Virus record (IMG/VR): IMGVR_UViG_3300020395_000006
Span: 1 to 64,000 of that record
DNA: 64,000 bases
DNA from: a virus
Direction: 5' to 3' (one strand)
Positions 50,294-57,728 of this stretch are shown here, piece after piece. Numbering within the stretch: the first letter of the stretch is position 1; the number at the start of each line of letters is the position of its first letter. Below the pieces are notes generated by a model. The model had not been told where the DNA came from and ran no database searches. It saw nothing but the letters and a program-made list of their open reading frames with translations. A program made the translations under genes and the position numbers.

Positions 50294-51431
50294 GATCAAT
50301 CGCTTCAGTGTATTCCAAGAAATTATTCCAACGCTCCTCCCAATCATCAACCTTTGAAAGTAAGGTCTCACATAAAAAGTCTAGTCTTGTTCCTTTATAT
50401 TTCTCTGCTAATTTCTTCCTAATGCTAGGATGAATAACCTCCATCCTACAAACTTTTGGTGTTACAACTATATTAAATTTGTATGGTATATTTCTAGCAA
50501 CACAGTAATCTACTATCTCATCTAAATGAAAGATTGATAATGATGACAATGTTATCCCTGCTGTAAACTCATTCAAATAAGGAACAATCATTCTTATATT
50601 CTCTTCTATTTGATCCCACTTAGAATAAAATCTCATGTAATCATTGTACTTTCCTACTGCTTCAACAGACCATGTTATATCTACTTGTTTGAAATGCTTG
50701 AAGTAATCTGTTATCTTCTTCTCTTGCCAATGCAATACTGTCATATTAGAAGTGTATAATAATGCTATATTTTTAGATTCACCAATCTCAATTAGCATAT
50801 CCAATAACTTATAATGAGATGGCATTACAAATGGTTCACCACCTATAATATGAAATGATTTTATCTTCTTTGATAACTTCTTGAAAGACTCAAGTTGTAT
50901 ATCAAAAAGTTCTGGATTATCAACTGCCAAATCATATACCATACCCTCTTGATCAAATTTATCTACTTGATCCAACTCTAACCACTCACCTATCTTAGGA
51001 TTATACTCTGCTAATTTTTTTGCTTGCTCTTGTCTCTTACTTGATGCTTTTATATTACACATAAAACATGCAAGATTACATGCATTACCCCATACCCTCA
51101 TCTTTACATCTAAAACTCTACCAAATCTAAGTTGAGGTAATGGTTTTCTTGGTGATGTTATACCTGCTTCCTCTGCAGCAATACAATCTCGACAAACATC
51201 CTTGACTAAAGGTGTCAAAGGATCAGGTTTCATCATATCGAGTCTAAGTTGACTCATTTGTTCACTCTTGAAGAATTCATATGCACCATCTTTCAAATGT
51301 GTAGATTTGAAACTGGTATTCTCTCTGGACTTATAAGGATGATCAGTTACAGCATAGCAACATGGCATCATCATATGATATGAATCACTGTAAAGATGTG
51401 TGAAAGGATATCTACAGTAAACTCCTGCCAT
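50238..51431 (-). CDS. radical SAM enzyme with twitch-type fold
   Basis: 397 residues. The iron-sulfur motif C118-x3-C122-x2-C125 (CNLACFMC) is followed by NIKASSKRQ, as in twitch-domain radical SAM proteins. CCYAVTD near the N-terminus and C-x2-C at 80-83 could hold an auxiliary cluster. It binds S-adenosylmethionine and cleaves it to a radical; such enzymes in phage sugar cassettes may modify a sugar or a peptide. It overlaps the glycosyltransferase by 56 bases and follows gp33. Confidence 0.8.
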   Translation of the reverse strand: MAGVYCRYPFTHLYSDSYHMMMPCCYAVTDHPYKSRENTSFKSTHLKDGAYEFFKSEQMSQLRLDMMKPDPLTPLVKDVCRDCIAAEEAGITSPRKPLPQLRFGRVLDVKMRVWGNACNLACFMCNIKASSKRQEQAKKLAEYNPKIGEWLELDQVDKFDQEGMVYDLAVDNPELFDIQLESFKKLSKKIKSFHIIGGEPFVMPSHYKLLDMLIEIGESKNIALLYTSNMTVLHWQEKKITDYFKHFKQVDITWSVEAVGKYNDYMRFYSKWDQIEENIRMIVPYLNEFTAGITLSSLSIFHLDEIVDYCVARNIPYKFNIVVTPKVCRMEVIHPSIRKKLAEKYKGTRLDFLCETLLSKVDDWEERWNNFLEYTEAIDHVNKTNYKEVFPELCDLS

Positions 51432-51694
51432 TACATTGCAAAGCGTGCTTTTGAAGTTCTCTTCAAATAATTTAGAGTCATTGCATTACATTTCAATTTT
51501 TCTTTCAGTGGTTTTGATATCAGTTTGTTGACTGATTCCAATTCAATGTTATTCTCTTCACAATAGTGACAAATTGCTTCAATGTAATTCATAGAAGCAT
51601 TATCCTTGACTAAGATTTCTATTTCATTAGAAAACTTATCTTGACACAAGAAGTTCTTCTTGATCATTTCTTTGACTTCACTTTTGGATTTCAT
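51431..51694 (-). CDS. gp33: gp33-like late-transcription coactivator
   Basis: 87 residues. NYIEAICHYCEENNIELES then VNKLISKPLKEKLKCNAM resembles T4 gp33 over SYLEATTAFLEENSIPETQ and its following helix. gp33 links RNA polymerase to the sliding clamp for transcription from late promoters (the TATAAATA boxes noted here). It overlaps the nuclease gene by 17 bases and its stop touches the radical SAM ATG. Confidence 0.75.
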   Translation of the reverse strand: MKSKSEVKEMIKKNFLCQDKFSNEIEILVKDNASMNYIEAICHYCEENNIELESVNKLISKPLKEKLKCNAMTLNYLKRTSKARFAM

Positions 51695-52343
51695 TTAGTT
51701 TCTCGGTGATGAATTTTTCAATGTAGGTTACTAATAGTTTCATATATCTCATCTTATCATACTCTTCGTAAACTTGCACTTCCCCGTTAGCACATGTCAT
51801 AAGAATGACAAGTTTCTTCACAGGAATATCTGTAAGTTCATAAAACATACAGGCATATGCTGCTGCCTGTACAAAATAGTTTTCAATCCAATCCCTTGGT
51901 TTAGGTTTTTCAGCAGTCTTGAAGTCAATGATTGCAAGTTCTCCCTTATACTCTGCTATGCAATCTACAGTCCCTGCAACTCCAAGTTCATTGCTGTACA
52001 ATGATTTTTCTAAAGCATAAATGTTATTTATGTTTTGTAACTCTTTTTTAGCTTGTTGAAATAGTATTTTAGGACCAGGTTTGTCATACTTAACCTCCTC
52101 ATTGAGTAGGAAGTGTTCAATCAGTTCATGCGTAGCAGTACCACGACTGGTTGCTCTCTTTGTGATCCTATTTGCTTCTTCGTCCCCAACTTTTGCTCTC
52201 CACCTCTTGAAGATCTCCCTATTATAATAAGAAGTGACTGAGGTAATAGAAACCATCGGTCTATCTTCTACATTATAATATCGAACACCATCAATAGTCT
52301 TCCTACTCAGAGTAGGAAGATCGCATTCTACATGTTTGAACAT
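51678..52343 (-). CDS. PD-(D/E)XK nuclease (RecB-type)
   Basis: 221 residues. RGTATHELIEHFLL gives the H motif, GVAGTVDCIAEYKGELAIID-F-K gives D and E/D-x-K (VDCIAEY, AIIDFKT), and FVQAAAYACMFYEL the Q-x3-Y motif of RecB-family nucleases. Probably an exonuclease that processes DNA in replication or recombination. Present in many T4-like cyanophages near gp33. Three bases before the phoH stop. Confidence 0.8.
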   Translation of the reverse strand: MFKHVECDLPTLSRKTIDGVRYYNVEDRPMVSITSVTSYYNREIFKRWRAKVGDEEANRITKRATSRGTATHELIEHFLLNEEVKYDKPGPKILFQQAKKELQNINNIYALEKSLYSNELGVAGTVDCIAEYKGELAIIDFKTAEKPKPRDWIENYFVQAAAYACMFYELTDIPVKKLVILMTCANGEVQVYEEYDKMRYMKLLVTYIEKFITEKLNEIQK

Positions 52344-52345
52344 AA

Positions 52346-53107
52346 CTAATCAGGAATACCTAAAGCAAGTTTATTAAGAATATAACTCTTGACTAAACCA
52401 GATCTAACTATATCTTCAATACCAAATTCAATAGATTCAAACTCAGGCATTGATGAAAGTATTTTCATGAAGTCAAGTATGCCATTCTTCTCATTTGTTT
52501 TTACCAAGTCAGTTTGTGCAACGTCACCACAGAAGTGGATCTTACAGTTTTCACCAACTCTGGTTATTATACTATCTAACTCATGAAAATTCAAGTTCTG
52601 ACATTCATCCACAATTATTACACAATCATCTAAAGTTGTTCCTCTAACAAAACTTGTTGACCAAAACTTTACAGACTCCTGAGTCTTTAGATTACCCCAT
52701 AACATTTCAAAGTCATTGTCTGTAGATAACTCAAACATATACTTCACCATATTCTTGTATGGTATTTGATATAGAGTTGCTTTATCTTCATGGTCACCAG
52801 GTAAGAATCCAATCTCTCTTGTAGAAACAAGTGATCTTACTATAACAACTCGATTGTATGGTGTTATAGGATCTAGAACTTCTTTCAATGCATGATAGAG
52901 TAAGACAAAAGTTTTACCTGTCCCTGCTACACCATAACTATAAATGTTTTTACCCTCTTTATAAGATTCAAATAACTTTTTTTGATTATCAGTAAGAGGT
53001 TCAATAGGTATCATCATATCAGAATTGAAGGGTTTCTTCCTTCTCATCTGCTTAGTTGTCATACCAGCACCCACACTAGTAGACACCTTCTTCTTTCTTG
53101 CTGGCAT
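52346..53107 (-). CDS. phoH: PhoH-like ATPase
   Basis: 253 residues. Walker A GVAGTGKT at 59-66 and Walker B VIIVDECQN (about 165) frame a P-loop NTPase of the PhoH family. In bacteria phoH responds to phosphate starvation and has RNA-helicase-like features; in marine phages it is a common marker but its role is unclear. Basic N-terminus (MPARKKKV). Its ATG abuts the 83-residue gene by one base. Confidence 0.92.
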   Translation of the reverse strand: MPARKKKVSTSVGAGMTTKQMRRKKPFNSDMMIPIEPLTDNQKKLFESYKEGKNIYSYGVAGTGKTFVLLYHALKEVLDPITPYNRVVIVRSLVSTREIGFLPGDHEDKATLYQIPYKNMVKYMFELSTDNDFEMLWGNLKTQESVKFWSTSFVRGTTLDDCVIIVDECQNLNFHELDSIITRVGENCKIHFCGDVAQTDLVKTNEKNGILDFMKILSSMPEFESIEFGIEDIVRSGLVKSYILNKLALGIPD

Positions 53108-53358
53108 TATAAGTAGCGTCCGTTTTGTTGCTTTACTTTTGAACCTGGCATCTTTTCTACTCTGGATAGAACTTCATTCCACCCACCATCAGTCTTACTA
53201 TAAACATCTCCCGTACTACTAACCACTCCCCCAGATCCTTGAGACCAATCCTTATCCCAATCAGGATTATCTTTTCTCCAATCATCATACTCTTTCATAG
53301 ACATAACTAACTCTTTAGTCTCACCTGTCTTTAGGTTTTTTATAGGATAGGTTGGCAT
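53107..53358 (-). CDS. conserved small phage protein (83 aa)
   Basis: Start at 53358, MPTYPIKNLKTGETKELVM, because the earlier part of the frame (up to 53469) reads like a hydrophobic out-of-frame translation of the oxygenase gene. MPTY-type N-termini with TGE..E are recurrent in cyanophages, often next to phoH. A beta-hairpin and WNEVLSRVEKMPGSKVK end it. Function unknown. Confidence 0.65.
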   Translation of the reverse strand: MPTYPIKNLKTGETKELVMSMKEYDDWRKDNPDWDKDWSQGSGGVVSSTGDVYSKTDGGWNEVLSRVEKMPGSKVKQQNGRYL

Positions 53359-53377
53359 GTGTTTTTGCGAGTGTAAT

Positions 53378-53887
53378 TTATTTAGAAGTAAGTTTATATG
53401 CAAGAGTAATCCTAATAGGACAAGTTTGCCTAGAAAAAGCAAAAGCTTTATGTTTAACCATACCATCAAAAGAAATCATTCTTTTACTGATAGGTGCAAC
53501 AATGTCATCTCCCACTTGAGTAAACCCACCCCATTCGGGATGGTAATCACTGACATATATTAGCACTGTCCTATCACAGTTGTCAACATGAAAACATCCA
53601 TCCATACCATAATATTGTCCATTTAGATAGACATCATCAATAGTATATTCACCTATTAATTTTTTTATCCTACTAAAAAGTTTAGTATGAAAAAAGAATC
53701 TAGCATCAACGTTTGGAAAACTAGAAATAAATTGTTTCTTACCTTCCTTTGGTGTGAAACACTTCAAAAATGGTAATCTATATGGATTAGTTGGACTACT
53801 ATATTGAGGTCTCCAAGACTTTTCTTGAACATATTCTTTTAGATAACTTATCTCGTCATCATGTAAAAAATCATCAAAGATTTCCAT
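53378..53887 (-). CDS. 2-oxoglutarate/Fe(II)-dependent oxygenase
   Basis: 169 residues. H-x-D in GCFHVDNC (about 100) and a distal H with basic R (KHKAFAFSRQTCPIRITLAY) form the facial triad and 2OG site of the jelly-roll oxygenases. Such enzymes hydroxylate proteins, nucleic acids or sugars. It overlaps the carbamoyltransferase N-half gene by one base, so both may act on the same polymer or peptide. Confidence 0.8.
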   Translation of the reverse strand: MEIFDDFLHDDEISYLKEYVQEKSWRPQYSSPTNPYRLPFLKCFTPKEGKKQFISSFPNVDARFFFHTKLFSRIKKLIGEYTIDDVYLNGQYYGMDGCFHVDNCDRTVLIYVSDYHPEWGGFTQVGDDIVAPISKRMISFDGMVKHKAFAFSRQTCPIRITLAYKLTSK

Positions 53888-54732
53888 CAGTAACTCTTTA
53901 TCTTTGGATTATTATACACTAAGTATGCTGCTCCAATAGATGTACCACCATCATATGCAATAGGATCAACATAAAAATTCAAGTCAGGAAACTCCTTCAG
54001 TAATTTATAATTTACAACACAATTCAAAAAACATCCACCAGTCAATACTATATTATTACATTTAGTTTTTGATACTGCAATCTTTACTAACTCAACAGAT
54101 CTATCTTCCCAGTTCTTTTGAACTGTTGCACATGCATTTTCTTCTGATGAATGTAGATAACCATCACCTTCAATATAATATCCAAAGGGTGCTAATCCCA
54201 TAACCTTACCTGCCTCATTCCTTCCCCACCCACATCTCTCAGAAACATTATCAAATGCAAATCCAATACCAAAAGTCTTATCAAAATTAAAAGTTTTATG
54301 AACACACTTCCAATAAAATCTTCTACCAGTTTTTACATGCATTATAGTTTCCGACTCATCTCCTTCAGGAAACTGAGATCCACTTGAGTCCACAACAATT
54401 ACTGCTGCTTCATCAAATTCAGAATTATAAAAACCACATGAAGTATGAGTTAGATGGTGTCGGTCTCTGAAATCATGTACTTCTGCATTACTAAACTTAT
54501 TTTTTATCTTAGCAACATCTCTGCTACTCTCAAGACATTTCTTCTTACCACTATAATAAGCATCAGAGAATGCAATATGATCTACATCATCAACAAAAGA
54601 TAATAGATCCTTTACAATATGATCCCTTTTCTTTCTTGTAATTCTTTCAGACTCTAAGTATAATTCTACCTTACCATTATCTAGTACACAGATAGAACCA
54701 TTATTAGATAAATTGACACCCAAAATTTTCAT
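53887..54732 (-). CDS. carbamoyltransferase, N-terminal (ASKHA-type) half
   Basis: About 281 residues from MKILGVNLSNNGSICVLDNG. HHLTHTSCGFYNSEF and VIVVDSSGSQFPEGDES are the histidine and ATP-binding motifs of the NodU/CmcH family, and GGCFLNCVVNYKLL with YDGGTSIGAAYL close the domain. Normal family members (about 570-610 residues) have this domain first, followed by the C-terminal domain in one chain. Here the C-terminal half is a separate gene located upstream, two bases ahead. Start 54732 chosen since it lies just after the stop of that gene. Confidence 0.8.
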   Translation of the reverse strand: MKILGVNLSNNGSICVLDNGKVELYLESERITRKKRDHIVKDLLSFVDDVDHIAFSDAYYSGKKKCLESSRDVAKIKNKFSNAEVHDFRDRHHLTHTSCGFYNSEFDEAAVIVVDSSGSQFPEGDESETIMHVKTGRRFYWKCVHKTFNFDKTFGIGFAFDNVSERCGWGRNEAGKVMGLAPFGYYIEGDGYLHSSEENACATVQKNWEDRSVELVKIAVSKTKCNNIVLTGGCFLNCVVNYKLLKEFPDLNFYVDPIAYDGGTSIGAAYLVYNNPKIKSY

Positions 54733-54733
54733 A

Positions 54734-55354
54734 CTAATAACCAAGAGAAGATTTTTTAATCATTCGTTTGACTTCAGGGAACCACAAGACATGTATATCA
54801 GATTGCTCAAAGGTATCTATGGCATCCTGTGGAGTTTCTACCAATGGTTGACCTGCAAGGTTGAATGATGTATTCAGAACCATCGGTATCTTAGTATACT
54901 TATAAAACTCTTCAATGACCTCATAAAAATGTGGTTGTTGAGCAGTAACTGTTTGTATCCTGCAGGTATTATCTATGTGTAGAACACCTGGTATCTTATC
55001 ATAAACATCTTCCTTTGCAGGAACAGCATAAGACATAGTAGGACAATGATTTAGTCTATCCATTTCAAACCAGTCACCAGCATGTTCTTTCATAACACTG
55101 GCAGCAAAAGGTCTAAATTTTTCTCTCCTCTTTACTTTATTGACAATATCTTTAGCATCAGGATCTCTGGGATCATATAATATACTTCTATTACCCAGTG
55201 CTCTTGGTCCTGCCTCAGATCTACCATTATATACTGCTACTATTTCATCTTGCATGATGAATGTAGCAATCTCTTGTGGTGTTACTCTTTGTGCTTCAGA
55301 ATGAGACCTAATAAATTCAACATCATGTTTTGGTCCCAAAAATAAATCTACCAT
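54734..55354 (-). CDS. carbamoyltransferase, C-terminal half
   Basis: 206 residues. LFLGPKHDVEFIRSHSEAQ is the family's hinge motif (YLGP), GRSEAGPRALGNRSILYDPR and KRREKFRPFAASV are the carbamoyl-phosphate binding motifs, and LNTSFNLAGQPLVETPQDA ends it. Its partner N-terminal half is encoded just downstream, so the order of the two halves is the reverse of the normal fused protein. Together about 487 residues, so the enzyme could be reconstituted from two chains, carbamoylating a sugar hydroxyl. Overlaps thyX by seven bases. Confidence 0.8.
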   Translation of the reverse strand: MVDLFLGPKHDVEFIRSHSEAQRVTPQEIATFIMQDEIVAVYNGRSEAGPRALGNRSILYDPRDPDAKDIVNKVKRREKFRPFAASVMKEHAGDWFEMDRLNHCPTMSYAVPAKEDVYDKIPGVLHIDNTCRIQTVTAQQPHFYEVIEEFYKYTKIPMVLNTSFNLAGQPLVETPQDAIDTFEQSDIHVLWFPEVKRMIKKSSLGY

Positions 55355-55977
55355 TCAAGTGCTTCAGATACAACAGGGAAATTGTCTTTGAATACAGTTC
55401 TACATTCTTCAGCAATGTCCATGTGCTCTTTCTGAGTACCATGTGCTGAACGTAGATCAATATAATGTATCCAAGATCTAACAGATCCTGTCATATATAT
55501 CCGAGTTGGAGTGCATAATGGTAAGACCATTCTTGCACATTCTTTTGCAACCCCTTGCTCTAACATTTGATTATATAAACTACCAGCAGAACTAAAAAGA
55601 GTTATCATCTGCTTGTTTAGTTTTTCTACTACGTCAGGGTCAAGATCATCTGTAGAATTCTGTCTATTCTTCTTGTCCTGCTTACGAAGTTCTGGTAAAG
55701 ATAATTCTGGTAAGTCATTAGTACTAGCATATCTTTGAGAGAACTCTTGGAAAGTGAAACTACGATGTCTTAGTATCTGTGCTGCTATAGCACGAGTAGT
55801 TTCAATTTCTAGACTCATGTGTGCCTGTTCAAATACAGACCAATGCTGATGCTTTATACAATACCTTAGTAGACCTGAGAAATTATCATTATCCTGATTG
55901 TTAGGGTTAGAAACTCTGGCAACGTATGCCATAGTCTTCTCCGCATCAGGAGTCAGTGTTACTAATTTTACTTTCAT
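55348..55977 (-). CDS. thyX: flavin-dependent thymidylate synthase ThyX
   Basis: 209 residues. The ThyX motif R70-H-R72 ... S80-x-R82 in RHRSFTFQEFSQRY fits the consensus RHR-x7-S-x-R, and YMTGSVRSWIHYIDLRSAHG is the C-terminal FAD/dUMP region. It makes dTMP from dUMP using methylenetetrahydrofolate and FAD. Typical in cyanophages. It follows a small gene behind a consensus sigma-70 promoter, so it is likely expressed early. Confidence 0.95.
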   Translation of the reverse strand: MKVKLVTLTPDAEKTMAYVARVSNPNNQDNDNFSGLLRYCIKHQHWSVFEQAHMSLEIETTRAIAAQILRHRSFTFQEFSQRYASTNDLPELSLPELRKQDKKNRQNSTDDLDPDVVEKLNKQMITLFSSAGSLYNQMLEQGVAKECARMVLPLCTPTRIYMTGSVRSWIHYIDLRSAHGTQKEHMDIAEECRTVFKDNFPVVSEALEW

Positions 55978-56128
55978 GTTTTTTTAATGCCTTTACAGAA
56001 CGCTTTAACTTTAGTCCCCTCTTTGCCTCTTTGAGTGCAGTCTTCATATAGTGAATTTCGGTAGGAGTATATAGGGACTTTTCTTTCAGAGCGTTTTTGA
56101 TAAGGCGAATCGTTTCTTTGAATTTCAT
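55946..56128 (-). CDS. small basic helical protein (60 aa)
   Basis: MKFKETIRLIKNALKEKSL then YTPTEIHYMKTALKEAKRG; basic helices, ending in KALKKHESKISNTDS. The ATG at 56128 is the likely start, but it is only one base after a perfect -10 box, so transcripts from that promoter would lack it. The frame is open upstream to 56203 and a start there would place the promoter inside the coding sequence. It overlaps thyX by 32 bases. Function unknown. Confidence 0.55.
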   Translation of the reverse strand: MKFKETIRLIKNALKEKSLYTPTEIHYMKTALKEAKRGLKLKRSVKALKKHESKISNTDS

Positions 56129-56129
56129 T

Positions 56130-56157
56130 ATTATAGAGGATAAAAAAGGGGTGTCAA
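56130..56157 (-). promoter_or_regulatory. consensus sigma-70 promoter ahead of thyX
   Basis: On the minus strand TTGACA (56157-56152), 16 bases, TATAAT (56135-56130). Identical in hexamers and spacing to the promoter of the large noncoding RNA at 7344-7371. The transcript would begin near 56123 within the small basic gene and read into thyX. Confidence 0.65.
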
Positions 56158-56189
56158 GCACCCCTTTGATTTGTATTGTGTTTTGAGTC

Positions 56190-56270
56190 CTATGCGTATG
56201 CAAATCTAGGAAGATATGCCACGGATAAAAATATGATTGCTAGAAACATTGTTTGATAGAAAATTCTCAT
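56190..56270 (-). CDS. possible small hydrophobic peptide (26 aa)
   Basis: ATG at 56270, TAG at 56190-56192. MRIFYQTMFLAIIFLSVAYL with a terminal APRFAYA-like end resembles a single membrane span or a signal-like peptide. Preceded by a hairpin AATACCTA..TAGGTATT at 56277-56305. Very short, weak support. Confidence 0.35.
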   Translation of the reverse strand: MRIFYQTMFLAIIFLSVAYLPRFAYA

Positions 56271-56308
56271 CAAGTAAAAATACCTAGTACAATAGTATAT
56301 AGGTATTT

Positions 56309-56398
56309 CTACTTCCTAAGTTTGAATAGTTTTACCTCAACATAGATGAGACCTAAAACTACTACACTACCTACAATAATTGCTAGTGTACCAATCAT
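56309..56398 (-). CDS. small single-span membrane protein (29 aa)
   Basis: ATG at 56398 overlaps the TAA of the DUF4278-like gene. MIGTLAIIVGSVVVLGLIYV is hydrophobic, ending in a basic tail (KLFKLRK), a positive-inside single helix. Coupled to the gene upstream and behind the same riboswitch. Confidence 0.5.
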   Translation of the reverse strand: MIGTLAIIVGSVVVLGLIYVEVKLFKLRK

Positions 56399-56538
56399 TA
56401 GCTCTTAGAAGCAAACTTACGTTCTACTTTTATACCACGATACATTAGATCGTGATTTCTCTGTTGAGCTTCTGCTTGTACCATTTCACGGTACGCTTCA
56501 GAGTCGTACTTGACTCCACGATAAGTGACTTGTGCCAT
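56398..56538 (-). CDS. DUF4278-like small protein under a glutamine-riboswitch-like leader
   Basis: 46 residues from MAQVTYRGVKYDSEAYREM. The duplicated YRG motif (TYRGVKYD at the start, LMYRGIKVERKF near the end) is the mark of DUF4278, a small family frequent in cyanobacteria and their phages, with no known activity. ATG at 56538 has a GGAG site nine bases upstream that is itself in the loop of a TTGG/CCAA hairpin. It continues into a 29-residue membrane peptide. The upstream tandem RNA element makes it the likely regulated gene. Confidence 0.7.
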   Translation of the reverse strand: MAQVTYRGVKYDSEAYREMVQAEAQQRNHDLMYRGIKVERKFASKS

Positions 56539-56569
56539 TGGTTTCTCCAAAGGTAGGGTTTTTAGTCCC

Positions 56570-56658
56570 CGTTCCTTCAGTCGGCTTTTGCGTCCCATTT
56601 GGGATGAACGATTCCGTTCCGAGTCGGCTTACTTGCGACCTCTTCTGAGGTTGAACGT
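56570..56658 (-). promoter_or_regulatory. tandem glutamine-riboswitch-like RNA element (glnA / Downstream-peptide type)
   Basis: Two related units lie on the minus strand. Unit 1 (56658-56615): CGTTCAACC, AGAA, GGTCGCAAGTAAGCCGACT, GGAACG. Unit 2 (56610-56570): CGTTCATCC, CAAAT, GGGACGCAAAAGCCGACTG, AAGGAACG. Each has a CGTTC/GAACG closing stem, a short CC..GG hairpin and the GACGCAAGTA-like core typical of the glutamine-binding glnA and Downstream-peptide RNAs. A 6-bp hairpin GGTATG-CTAA-CATACC precedes them (56677-56662). Downstream, the ribosome site is in a TTGG-AGAAA-CCAA hairpin. Ligand not tested here. Confidence 0.8.
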
Positions 56659-56720
56659 AAAGGTATGTTAGCATACCCATATTATTTAGTCAAGTAAGTT
56701 TACAAAAAACCTATACAGAA

Positions 56721-56751
56721 AAAAATACTGGAGATTTTTTCTCCAGTATTT
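56721..56751 (-). terminator. rho-independent terminator after the 88-residue gene
   Basis: On the minus strand AATACTGGAGA-AAAAA-TCTCCAGTATT followed by TTTTTC, an 11-bp stem. The stem is almost symmetric, so a plus-strand transcript would also stop here. It lies downstream of the gene at 56776 and before the riboswitch. Confidence 0.8.
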
Positions 56752-56775
56752 TGAAAACAAAAGTTGAATTTGGTT

Positions 56776-57042
56776 TTACTTCCTAGGTTTTTTTGGTGGT
56801 GTAGGTAGTGGAGCAGAGGGATCTCTCCATAATTTTGGATTGACCTTACCACCTGCCTGTACCATGTTCACAAACTTGCTACTCTTATCATAGTAGTGAT
56901 CAAAGATCTCCACTGCCTTATTTGATACAGCAATATCATAAAAGGTTTCACCTTCTAACTCATACTCTACAAGGTATGCTGTGTAAGGTAACTTAGGATC
57001 ATCTGCTAACTTTTTCTCACATTTTTCATGAAGTATTTTCAT
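56776..57042 (-). CDS. conserved phage hypothetical protein (88 aa)
   Basis: MKILHEKCEKKLADDPKLPY and AYLVEYELEGETFYDIAVS; a beta-alpha fold with a Pro-rich tail (APLPTPPKKPRK). Widespread in T4-like cyanophages at this place, in my recollection. Function unknown. The element CAAATTCAACTTTTG follows its stop before the terminator. Confidence 0.65.
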   Translation of the reverse strand: MKILHEKCEKKLADDPKLPYTAYLVEYELEGETFYDIAVSNKAVEIFDHYYDKSSKFVNMVQAGGKVNPKLWRDPSAPLPTPPKKPRK

Positions 57043-57045
57043 TTC

Positions 57046-57495
57046 CTATGTGTCTCTCCACTGTATCTCAGGGTATGCTTCCTCTGCAACTGCCCTAGTA
57101 ATCCTATACTTAGACTGAAGTTTCTTATCTTTTATAAGCATCAGCAACTCTGCTTCAGACTCATGAAGAGACTCTAGTAATTGGATAAACATCTGCTCTC
57201 TTTTCATTTGAGAGATAGCATCATTACCACCCTTTATATAATTGTAAAGGGTTCTCCACTCATGTACCAGTCTGGTGTGTCCACCTGAATTTATAGGTGC
57301 CTCATTCTTTTTATAAGGAACCTCACCTTCAGGAATAGCACTCTTGATCTGCTTATCAAAATTCCAAATCAATAATGCTTTCACATCATCACGCTTGTGG
57401 TTTTTTAGAATGTCATTCTTCAGTGTCTTATTCTTAGCACCATGTACTGCTTTGAAAAGTTCAGAAACTAAAGGATTGTCAGGAAGTTTTGCCAT
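57046..57495 (-). CDS. conserved phage hypothetical protein (149 aa)
   Basis: Helical protein with VSELFKAVHGAKNKTLKN and DVKALLIWNFDKQIKSAIP, then GGHTRLVHEWRTLYNYIKGG. Such a layout is found in a DUF6433-like family of cyanophages. Possible clamp-loader or packaging-related partner, but unsupported. Packed three bases from the next gene. Confidence 0.65.
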   Translation of the reverse strand: MAKLPDNPLVSELFKAVHGAKNKTLKNDILKNHKRDDVKALLIWNFDKQIKSAIPEGEVPYKKNEAPINSGGHTRLVHEWRTLYNYIKGGNDAISQMKREQMFIQLLESLHESEAELLMLIKDKKLQSKYRITRAVAEEAYPEIQWRDT

Positions 57496-57497
57496 AA

Positions 57498-57728
57498 TTA
57501 ATCGTCATTGTCATCTAGTTTGGATGGATCACCCTCAAATCGAAAGGATACTATTTCGTCGGGGAGTAGGTTACCATGTTCATCAAACATCTCAGGATGA
57601 TATGTATATTGTTGCTGAACATAGTTGTTCTCCTGTATATAGGAGCGAATTAGATACCCAGTAACGAGACCTAATCCTAAAGTCAGTAAACCAGTGAAGA
57701 CACCGATCACTATAAGTGCTGATTCCAT
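57498..57728 (-). CDS. single-pass membrane protein (76 aa)
   Basis: MESALIVIGVFTGLLTLGLG and LVTGYLIRSYIQ form one membrane span, followed by YHPEMFDEHGNLLPDEIVSF, a soluble acidic tail conserved in cyanophages. I use ATG 57728. An in-frame start at 57857 would add 43 residues and overlap glutaredoxin; this longer form is possible but its added part is less conserved. Confidence 0.65.
   Translation of the reverse strand: MESALIVIGVFTGLLTLGLGLVTGYLIRSYIQENNYVQQQYTYHPEMFDEHGNLLPDEIVSFRFEGDPSKLDDNDD

Noticed and set aside
53359-53469. Longer N-terminus of the 83-residue protein next to phoH
   Set aside because: The extra 37 codons overlap the oxygenase gene in another frame and read as a random hydrophobic run; MPTY at 53358 fits known relatives.
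56498-56680. 60-codon minus-strand frame through the riboswitch
   Set aside because: It runs through the structured RNA and the start of the DUF4278-like gene in another frame; the sequence is explained by the RNA fold.
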